A model generated the notes under the pieces. It was not told the origin of the DNA. It made no database searches and saw only the letters and a program-made list of their open reading frames with translations. A program made the position numbers and the translations under genes. 64,000 nucleotides of DNA, taken from assembly GCF_000003815.2 (NCBI RefSeq), contig NC_049991.1, positions 3,892,437 to 3,956,436 of the forward strand, given 5' to 3'. Below are positions 11,561-22,500 of the stretch, piece after piece (the first letter of the stretch is position 1; the number at the start of each line of letters is the position of its first letter). This stretch comes from Branchiostoma floridae. Its lineage: Eukaryota > Chordata > Leptocardii > Amphioxiformes > Branchiostomatidae.

Positions 11561-12372
11561 AAAGTGTTTCGTTAATGATGTACCAAGTACATGGTTGTGA
11601 GTTAGTGTTCTCCGTTTGTAACAATAGATGAGATTAAGCAAACAGTCACTTGTCTACATGAGTTTGGTGACCTTTTTGTCTGGCCAGCAAATGACTTTTT
11701 AAGTTGAAGGAGGGGTTTGCAAATCTTTCTGCACCCTCTTATCTAGTGCTTATAGTCCCACAGGTGCAGGAAATGTCACATATAAGACAGCCCCAGCAGA
11801 TGCAGGTTTGTTGTTTGGAGTATCCGTCTCCTAGGAGGACTTTCGATCAAGGGGTAATAAGGGGTTCTCCTACCCCTGACTCATGTACAGCGGGTGCGTA
11901 ATGCCGGAACATACCTTGAAGACCTGTTACTGTCACTAGCCAAAGCCATAGTTTTCACCTGAGTGAAGTGAGCAAAGTCGTGTCAAGTGCCTTTCCCAAT
12001 GGCACAACATGGCAGGATCGGTGACATGTTGTATGAAGTAAAATTATATCTAATCCAGCTCATAAAAGAGGCTAGAAATAGTCATGCCTTCCTGAGAGAG
12101 TTACTCATGTTGAGGCTTAGGATTGATGTGTTAAAAATCTGTATTTTCCTAGAACTATTGTAGAGTGTAGAACTCATTGCCACCAAATACAGTAGATCAA
12201 TGTAATATAGCCTGCTAGCTGGCGCATTGCGTGACTGCAAAGCTTTTTTCTTTACTTAATGGTCACCACGTAGCAAGACCTGAAGGTCATTTCAAGGTGA
12301 GACCCGAAGGCCACTCCGAGGTTACAGGTTACATAGTACATGTAACTGTAACAGCATCTCTTCACCCTAAAG

Positions 12373-12613
12373 GTGGACTCTCACTGCACTTGGGGTACCG
12401 GTGTGGCACTGTGGGGTTCGTTCACTGTGGCACTGTTTCGTTATTTTTGCAATGTTTGATAATTTAGATATTGTGTAATACGTAAAAGTGTGACTTAGAA
12501 GACAAAAAAAGACACAAGATGGAAGAAAATTTGTTCTTTGTCTCTGAAATTCGTTGAGTCATCTACGAACCCCACAGTGTCACACCGGTGCCCCAAGTGC
12601 AGTGAGAGTCCAC
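12373..12613. mobile_element. 241-bp MITE with TIRs of about 50 bp
   Basis: The left end GTGGACTCTCACTGCACTTG and its mirrored right end remain highly similar over about 50 bp, through ACCGGTGTG and ACTGTGGGGTTCG. The interior is AT-rich. Target duplication is unclear. Confidence 0.65.
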
Positions 12614-12803
12614 ATTAAGTCAGAAATATCATGATTGAGACAAGCTCAATTGCTCACTAGGAGTGAGGACACTGACTCAATAGGCAAAGCAGGGGTTATG
12701 AAGGCTGCTTGGAAAATTCCCTACCCAATGTAGCCGGAACGGTTTGATCCACTCACACCAGGAAGGACGCCTATTCTTTTCGTTAAGAGTGGTGGGTTCT
12801 TTT

Positions 12804-12945
12804 AATCTCCAAGCAGACTCCTCCGTGGTATAAGACAGTAACATAAGCTGGGGAAGGAGTTTAGCTGGCAGAGGAGTAAAATTGGCCATGCATGAGCTTA
12901 ATATATTTACTGTCTTATGCCACGGAGGAATCTGCTTGGAGATTA
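12804..12945. mobile_element. CTCCAAGCAGA-family MITE
   Basis: AATCTCCAAGCAGA at the left is mirrored by TCTGCTTGGAGATT at the right, and TGGTATAAGACAGTAA is mirrored by TTACTGTCTTATGCCA. Similar flanking words (GGTTCTTTTA) lie on both sides. It lies just beyond the 3' end of POLR3H. Confidence 0.6.
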
Positions 12946-13587
12946 GGTTCTTTTACATACCCATGGTGTTATGCAAAAGAGCAATTATAACAGCTATATC
13001 ATACAGATACAGTATGTTAGTGAATTGAAACTTCATGGGACTGTTAAGCATTTGTATGACATTGTACACTTTACCAAACTTTCATTTCACAATTAACATT
13101 CTTTATATTTTTCAAGCACTGTAGTGTGGGTAAAACTTAAAGGCATAAAAAAGAATCTAAGATCTAGCACATCCACTTATGGCACAATGTCTGTCATACG
13201 AGCACCAGGACAATGGTACAACAGCTCTTTTTGTGGGAAAACATCAGCTGTATTCACCATTGCTTCTACAACAATATGTTACAACACAATAGTATGTCAC
13301 TGATAAATGACATAAAAATATCACAACAAAGCATCAAACTTCTGAACAAAATATGAAAGCTACATTAGACTGATCCAAGCACACAAGAACTAAACAATCT
13401 GTAATTAAATTCAACCAGAAAACTAACTGACCAGTATTTCTTTTCCATCTTGGTAACTCTAAATATAAATAAATTGTATTCAGAATCTTCACAGAGGAAC
13501 AAAGCAACAAAACTTTTCAATTTTGTATATATACAATGTATTGTCTTTTTAGTAAACAAACAAACAAACATAAACAAACAATGGCGT

Positions 13588-16500
13588 TCATCCGACACTG
13601 CTCCACCAGCTCAGTAGTCCCAGGCCAGGTTCACTGATGGTTCCCTGTAACATAAAACAACATCCCTAATATGTATAATGGAATATCCCAAGGTCTACTT
13701 CTCCACCAATGAGCAGCTATGGTTCAGACTGTACCATTTCAATTGAGGTATTCTAGATATTCTTTTTGTCAATCATGAGTTGTACTTCATCATAAGAGGT
13801 TACAAGCTAGCAGAAATATACAGTATACTTAAAAAGCAGTGGAATGATAAACATAAATCATTTGAAAATGTTCACAATGAAAGAACTGCCAAGTCGCCAA
13901 GATTTAGCCAAACTTTACTACATTTGTGGGTGAATAGAAATCAACTTATTTAATCAATCATCTTATTGAAATCAGAGAACCCACAAATTGTAGAAAAAGT
14001 GGGGCTTTCTGTCTTCCTCTGCTTCCAAAAATTAAGATAAACCCAACTCGTCTAGATATAGCCAACCCTATACTAGTGACTTCTTGAAAAAATCTCTTGT
14101 TTATTATAACCTTATAATGTAAATCACTGTCTATATGTCACATGTATGTTTCCTATGTCTCGACCACATGTATGTTTGTCAAGCACTAACATGCAAATGA
14201 ACTATAAACCTGAATACATACCACAAGTGCATATGGCGACTTCTTGGCCTCTTTGTCGGATTCCGCAGCCTCGCTGACCTTTGGCCCTGTGGGTGTGGTA
14301 TCCACGAATACTTCGTCCACCACCCGGAAGCGAATCTCCTCGTTGATGTCCATGAACAAGTCGTGTGTCCCCTCTTCTGTCTCGTACTCCCACACCCACA
14401 CCTGTTCGCTTTCATCGCTGATCACTAGTAAAGGCCACTTCAATATATAGGTGGGGTCACACCTGCGTATATACTTAAGTACGTATGAGGCGCGCATGGG
14501 AGTATTTGCCTCCACCAGGCTCCACAGGTCATTGTAAAAATAATAGAATTGGACAAACGTAAACAGGTAATATGTCAGACGAGTTAGCTGGGTCGCTAAC
14601 CATAATTCTCGGTTAACTAACTCATCTGGCATGTTATGTATCTATATTTGCCCAATTTGTACTATTTTCCCCGCGACCCGTGGAGCCTGGTAGAGACTAA
14701 GAGCTTCATACGCACCTAAAACGGACTTGAATATATACACATGTGTGACCCCACCTCATAGGATTTGATTGGGGGCTTTAAGTTCAACCCTTCCCTTCCC
14801 TCTAGCCTTTTGGAGACAGATTTCTACTCTGTCTGACTAAGTTATTGTTTGTTGTCTTTTGTTTGATTTTTGTATTATGTTTTGATGCTAAGACTGACAT
14901 TTATGTTCTCTTCTGACTGTTATTTTTCATTTGCAAATCAACTTTGAAACAAACACTGCCCGACCAGCGACACATTGATAAGCAAATTCCACTTTTCGTT
15001 ACTTTGATTTTAAGTTGATCCACTGCCTGAATGTGTTATTATTGTTATCATTATTACCATTATTATATTAAATTATCCTGAGTTATTTGTATTGTAATTA
15101 GTTGACACCTGACGTTTAGTTATTTAAGTTTGACCTTTGATTTCAATTTTTGATTCAGTTGTTGTGATTTTGTGTTATTTTATGTTGGGGTCTCCCAGCC
15201 CACCAGGAGGTAAAACGCCAGAAGGCGATGTATTTTCCTGGATAAATAAATAAACTGAAACTGAAGTTATATGATCAAGTAGCAGGTGGATGATTAATCA
15301 TCAATATCACTCCTTGGCAAGTTTGGTACTAGTATCTTATGCCATTGTAGGATCTGCTTGGAGATTAATGAAAATATGCTCCATTGTGGATCATGGATCA
15401 AAAGAATCTGCTCAGTAGAGTATCTGACACCCACTGGCATTTATCAAAAGGCTGTCTGTCTTTGTGCTAACTCAACTCCGTAAGTTTGACTCTGGAAACT
15501 TGGTAGAAATGACTATCGATCAACACTTCTTTACATAACTTATGTTATTTTCTTGAACAAGTACAAGTAAGTGCAAAATCCTGTAAACCCATGCCGATGT
15601 ATTCTGGTTATATGGTCCAAGGTCTTTTTTTCAGGTCCGATCTTTTTGGACCAGTTCAACAAGAAAAAAATGGTTATGTACCGTTAGGCCACAGCAAGTA
15701 ATTTTTATGGATGACATCCTCTGCAGACTGCAAAAATAGTGCGATAGGGCGGAAAAAAAACAAGACGGGTGAAAAAAACAAGATGGCTTCATTTCCAAAA
15801 CTAGGCACCATAAAGGTGTGATGAATGTTGTAACAAGAATCAAGGGGACAAAACATGGTATCAGAGCCAACAAGGCATTCATTCCTGCATTCAAGACATG
15901 TACTGGTGTGGTAAAAGTGACACTAGTGTGGCAGACTGGCATCACCAACAAAGTTGGTAACCACACTCATGGCTTCCATATTGGTGTCACTTTTACAATT
16001 AACTATTACAACTACAGTCCTGAGTACCTCGCAATTGTCACTTCTACAAGTACAATTATTAAGCTACAACACATTTGCTCATTTTGGTACTTAATCGTCA
16101 TGTTGGCCATCCCTGCAGAAGAAAAGAAATCTTTTTTTTTTCTGAAATAAGGTGAAAATCAATGCGCGCGCGGATGTCATCCATAAAATTTACTTGCTGT
16201 GGCCTTACGATGTACCCACGCCTACTCTTGACATTTACGACAAGGATACAACTTGGATGGTTGCTGGAGAGCATCAGGTGGGATCAAGATGTCATCAAAG
16301 AAACCAAGAGACACTGTAAGGAAAACAAATAAGGATTGATACTTCAATATATTGCACATTAATATTGAAATGAATAGATATGAATCTGCTGTTGCAATTA
16401 TGTCACATACAGTACCGACTACGTTTATGGTCCGGTCTGAACGCGATTTAATCGCGTGCAAAAGTCGTGCAAGTCGCGATTACATCTCGTGTAAATCGCG

Positions 16501-19500
16501 ATTAAAACTCGTGCAATTCTCGGGTAAAACGCGATTAGATATGCGTGTACCCGCGTCTGATATGCATGAAATCACGTCTAACCGCGTTTAGACGATCAAT
16601 GAATAGATTTCAGACACGCCTCTTCTTTTCATAAACATTTTCTAGACACGCCCGTGCCGTCCAAAGTTCGGGGTTTGGCAGAAATCGGCTTCTTTTCATA
16701 TGCAGACCCCCGCGCGGAGGGCGGAGAACGTATCACGCCCAATTTCCCAATTTGTTTCTGAACTAACTAACGCATAACCTCGCAGTCTAGAACGCACCCG
16801 CGCCGCTCCCAACCACGATATTTCTAGAAGATTTGCTGCAATTTTGAGGAACCGACTGTTCCGCACATGTTTAAATCTGATACGTGAAAATTAAAGAAAA
16901 ACAAATAAATTTCCACAAAAGTGTGTTTTTCTTAAGCAGAATATGGCAAAGTATGCTTTTACTGAACCCCGATCTTTCGGCGCTGCCGTGGCTTAGAGCG
17001 CCAGGGTCACGTACCGGAACAAATCATTCCGAAGATTTGCTACAATTTTGAGAAACCGACTGTTCCGCACATGTACATGTTTAAATTTGATACGTGAAAA
17101 TTAAAGAATAAGAAATAAATTTCCACAAAGGTGTCTTTTTCTTAAGCAGAATATATGGCAAAGTATGCTTTTACTGGACCCCGATCTTTCGGCGCTGCCG
17201 TGGCTAGCGCCAGGGTCACGTACCGGAAAAAATCCTTCCGAAGATACAAAATGTATGGTGCGACCTCGCACCCGCGCCGCTACCTAACGTTCTTTCTCGG
17301 AAGATTTGCTACAATTTTGAGGAACCGACTGTGTAGTGCAAGTTTGAATCTTATACGTACATGACAAGAAAACATCAAATAAATTGTTTTTTTCCCAAGA
17401 ATGGCAAGATGTGTTTTTCTAAATCAGAAAACATGGAGTAAATTCTGCTTCTGTCTGACCATGCGTGACGAGGACGGATTTCTGGATTCATCATTGACAT
17501 TTATTTTATATCAGAAAATATCTATCGGGAGACTGTTTTCTTATCACAATTTCCATACCCAGCGTTGTGAACATGATCGCTGTTGGCAATTTTCCTCCGA
17601 TGTTTTGCAAATCCGTACCCTTTGGACGGTGTTGGATGACGAGCAGTAACGTGTACACGCCTGTTCAAATTTATCGAGAAATGCACATTTCGTGATAAAT
17701 AAAAAAGCAACAACACAACACCAGCAAAATGAAAAGTTACTACTCAAGATATAGTATAGAAATTTAACTCAGTCTGAGCAATCGGTACCAGGAGAGAATG
17801 TCGATATATTAATTTGCTGACTGTGAACTTCTTTTACGATCTTAGCTAAAAAGCGTCAGCGGTCCTCGGACAATATTGCCGACACCCGCGGCGCTGTCCA
17901 GCCCCTGTATTATTCACCAATTATCAACAAATACGTGAAATTGACGACTTACAAGTATCATGCAAATTTACAAAAGTAAACACTGCTCATTAACGAACAA
18001 AATATTTCGTGGGTGAAATGCCCGACCAAGGGGCGGGGCAGCTGGAACAAAGCCTTTTGTTTTGAGTCGGCGGGGTGCCGGGAGTAAACGCGTTTACAAA
18101 CGACACGAGATTTTTAATTAGATAGCTACAGCTCATTAGCGCACGCGATTCAATCGCGATCAAATCGCGACTTGCACGACTTTTAATCGCGATTTGCACG
18201 ACTTTTAATCGAGATTAAATCGCGTGTAAACCGCGTGGGACCGGACCATAAACGTAGTCGGTACTGTACACACTTACACAGTTCTATTTCAATGTGACAA
18301 TCATTGTCAACAAAATCACATTTATCAATAGCAGGCCATGCAAGATTTGCAGCTGTGTTTTCACTTTTCTAAGGCAAATTTAACACAGAATAATGGGGTT
18401 AACTACAATATATAAGATTTGTCTTGTATGTTGTAACTTAGATGCACAAGGTCCAGCTTACCGTGCACACCTTCCCTACTACAGCTGCGTATTCTTCCCT
18501 GTAGAATCTCATCCATGAACGGTCGGAACACCACGTATCTGAAATGAACTGGAACAAGGAAATGCTACATGGTAATCACAAATAGAACTAGAGTTCAACG
18601 AACCCATCTCTTCGCCAAATAATCATGCCTTTATTCAAGACTTTAAGGTCTTATTCATGTATTACTAAATCATGCCTTTATTTAAGACTTTAAGGTCTTA
18701 TTCATGTATTACTAAATAGTACCTACCCCCAAACCCCACAAATGCTACCAAAACAAGACCCGATTGTACAAGATGACCTGAGAGCACCCCTGGTCAATCA
18801 GAATTTCAAGCTTTTCAGTGTCCAGCTCACGGCTTGTCAGTGTTTCCTCCAGCAAAAACATCTGTCAAACAGATGTGTCCATAGATATAGGTCAAGTGAG
18901 ATACATGTATATACAAAACAGTTTATTTCTGTTAATTGGCCACTGATTACAATTAAATGCATCTTTCCATGTAGATTATTATTTTAAGTACTCATTCTAT
19001 CTACATACCAAAAAATCCTGATGATCCGTCAACACGTTCTCGAGTTATTCTCGTTCAAAGTTTGAAAGGAAATCGGTGCCTGCAGTTCCCAAAAAGCCGC
19101 TAGGGGGTCCAAACTCACAGCACTTACTCTCTGCCCCAAGGGCTATCTACCACTCAAAAATCATGACTACTCACTCACTCACTCACTCAGCTCCGCTTGC
19201 TCCGAAGAGGAGCGTAGCGCCTCTGCATACCGATCTCCAGGTTGATCTGTCTCTGGTTGCCTCCCAGGCTGCGGTGATGGAAAGGCCGGCAGTCTGCTGT
19301 AGGTCGTTGGCCAGTTGGTCGAGCCAGGTGCGTCTAGGTCGTCCTCTGGGGCGGGACCAGGTAGTGGGGTTTGGTTCTCTCAGCAGGACGACAGGTTCGG
19401 GAGGTGGTTCTGCCCGGGCAAGGTGGCCAAAGAGGCGGAGCCGGGCAGAGCGGATCTTATGGGAAAGTGGTGGCTGATTGGTGATGCTACGTAGGGTTGT

Positions 19501-22500
19501 ATTTGAGACATGGTCATACCATCTGATCCCTAGGATCCTGCGTTGGCATTTTGAGTCAAAGGCATCCAGGCGTTGTTCCTGGGTGCCTGTTAGTGTCCAA
19601 GTCTCAGCGCTGTACATAAGAATAGAAAGCACAAGGCTGTTGTACAGTCTGATCTTTGTTTGAGTGGAGAGTTTCCTGTTGGACCATACGTTGTCCAGGC
19701 TAGCCATCGCGGATGCGGCGCGGCCGATACGGATCTGGATATCAGCATCACTCTTGCAGTCGGACGTAATTGTGCCACCGAGGTAACAGAACTTGTCCAC
19801 AACTTCAACAGGATGGGAGTTGATGACAAGTCCTGCTGGGGGGGTCTTGAAGTCACTGAGGCTTTGGGCCTTGGTCTTGTCCCAGCTGACCATCAGGCCA
19901 AGAGGCTGAGTTTCTGCATCCATGGCCTGCAGAGCAAGTTGGAGAACTTCCATGGCTTCGGCCAGGATTGCCACATCATCTGCATAGTCCAGATCTGTGA
20001 TGGTGACATCGCCGAAGCTGGCTCCGCACGCACACTGGGCCACTGTTCTCCCCATGACGTGGTCGATAGCTGTGTTGAACACTGTCGGGGCCAGGACACA
20101 GCCCTGCCGGACTCCACTGTTGATGTTGAAGTTGTCGGATAGCAGCCCATTGACTCTCACACAGGAAGAGGTGGCAGAGTACAGGAGGGAGAGAAGGTTG
20201 ATCAGCTTGCCCGGGACACCAAGGATTCTGAGGATCTTCCAGAGAGCCGGTCTGTCCACAGAATCGAATGCCTGTTTCAGGTCTACATAGGCTGCATAGA
20301 GTGGTTTCCTGAACTCCCTTCTCTTCTCAGCCAGCAGACGGAGGGTCAGGATTCTGTCGACAGTGGAACGCCCTGGCGTGAAGCCGCTCTGTTCCTTTCT
20401 CTGCTTGCGTAGAAGGAGAGGACGGAGTCTTGCAAGTATGACATTAGCGAACGCCTTTCCTGGGACACTCAGAAGAGTGATGCCTCTATAGTTGCTGCAC
20501 ACATCTTTCGGGCCCTTCTTCCAGAAAGGGAGGATGACACCTTGGAGCCAGTCGGCTGGGACGGTCTCCTCCCTCCAGATAGTAGCAAACAGGTGATGAA
20601 GCTGATCTGCAACCGTGGGTCCACCATGCAGTAGCAACTCTGGGGTGATGCCGTCGGCCCCTGCAGCCCGGCCAGGCTTTAGCTTCCTAATGGCCTTGAC
20701 AACTTCCTCTAGAGACGGGGGAGCTGTTGGGACAGAGTCGTCCTCCATGGCCGAGGCCGCTAGTGCTTCCAGCTGGGGAGAGGGGGGAGGTGCTGGGCGG
20801 TTCAACAGACTCTGAAAGTGTTCCCTCCATCGTGCCAGCTGTTCTGCCGGGGTGTCTGGGATGGTACCGTCCAGGGCTTTTACACAGGAAGTAGGTGGTG
20901 TGGTTTTCCCGGAGAGGGTTCTTAGGGTCCTGTAGAGGGAGCCTTGGTCGCCTCTGCGGGCAGCCGCCTCAGCTTCCACCGCAAGGTTATCAACCCAGTT
21001 CTGTTTATCCTTGCGGAGCAGGTGGTTGCGTCTGGCATTGAGTCTTCTAGATTCCATGTGGTTACCTTCCAGTCTAGCTTTCCTCCTTGCCTCCACAACG
21101 CTGAGGGTTTCATCTGACAGGAAGGCCTTCTTCTTCTTCTTTCTCCTGGGCCCAAGCACCTTGGCTGCAGCGGAGGTGATGTTTTCCTTAAGGTTCTCCC
21201 AGAGCTTCTCTGGGCTGTCCCCGTCTGACTACATGACTACAGCATATCCAAAACACGAAGTGTCAAAAATAAAAGTTTTGCTGCAGTACCTTAGGCAGTC
21301 ACTAGGGGGCCCATTATCGAACTTGACCTTCGTTTTCTTGACCCCCACCCACCTACCAAATATCATCAGGATCCATTCAAGGGTTCTCGAGTTATCTTGC
21401 TTACAGACAAACGCACTTACATACAAATCCCGCTACAGCGCCGTAGGTAAGAGCCAGGTAAACCATTTTCGCACTTGACCTTCCTCTCCAAAACCGCTAC
21501 ACACCTACCAAGTTTCTTGAAAATCGCCCAGCTAGATTTTGACTTATGCTGCCCAAAACAAACTGCAAAAAACATACCAAGCTCGCTGCAGTACCGTAGG
21601 AAAACGCCAGGTAAACCGTTTTCGAACTTGGCATTCCTTTCGACAACCGCTACACACCTACCAAAAATCACAAAGTTCCATCCACAATTTCTCGAGTTAT
21701 ATGCTATTGACCTACATACAGACCCAAGTCGACAAAAACATACTCTATCGCCATTGGCGAAGAGAATAACACGCTTATGTGTGTACCAGGTCCAGTAGCA
21801 GAGGCGGCGGCAGCAAATTTCGCATGGGGGGGGGGAACTTTACTGACAAAACTTTGCAGCACATGTAGCGCCGAAGGCGCTACCCGTCGCGCCAGAGGCG
21901 CGAGTACCGAAGGTGCGAACTGTCGCAAGGTTGGTCTGGGGAAATTTCGAATTCTGCACCCTCTGAAATGCCATTTTCTGTATTTTTAGGAACAAATTTT
22001 GCTGCCAGACTAAGCTAAATTTGATGGCAATTCTGTAAGAAAGACACATTGGTTTTTAATAGCGAGGGCGATGCCCCAAAAATATTTTCATGATTTCGTG
22101 TACCGAAAGTGCGAACTGTCGCAAGGTTGGTCTGGGGAAATTTCGGAATCTGCACCCTATGAAATGCCATTTTCTGTATTTTTAGGAACAAAATTTGCTG
22201 GCAGACTATGCTAAATCTAATGGCATTTTTTTTAACCCACACAAATTTTCACCATGTCGTTGTAAGCGCCCGAGGCGCAAGTTATCGCTAGGGAGGTCCG
22301 GAGAAAATTTTGAAATCTTGACCGTCTGAAACGTCATTTCCTGCATTTGGGGGCCACATTCTGCTTGTAAACTAAGCTAAGTACGATAGTTAAATTCAGT
22401 TTAAAAGAGTTTTGAGAGCGACACTCCCGCAACATATTGTCCTTTGCCGAAGACGCGGGCCGTCACAAGGGAGGTCTGGCGAAATTTTGAAATCGGGACT

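Noticed and set aside
17401-17649. 82-residue frame as a possible transposase
   Set aside because: No transposase motif, short, and inside a nonautonomous element.
19076-20142. Plus-strand frames of 133 and 160 residues
   Set aside because: Antisense shadows of the LINE reverse transcriptase.
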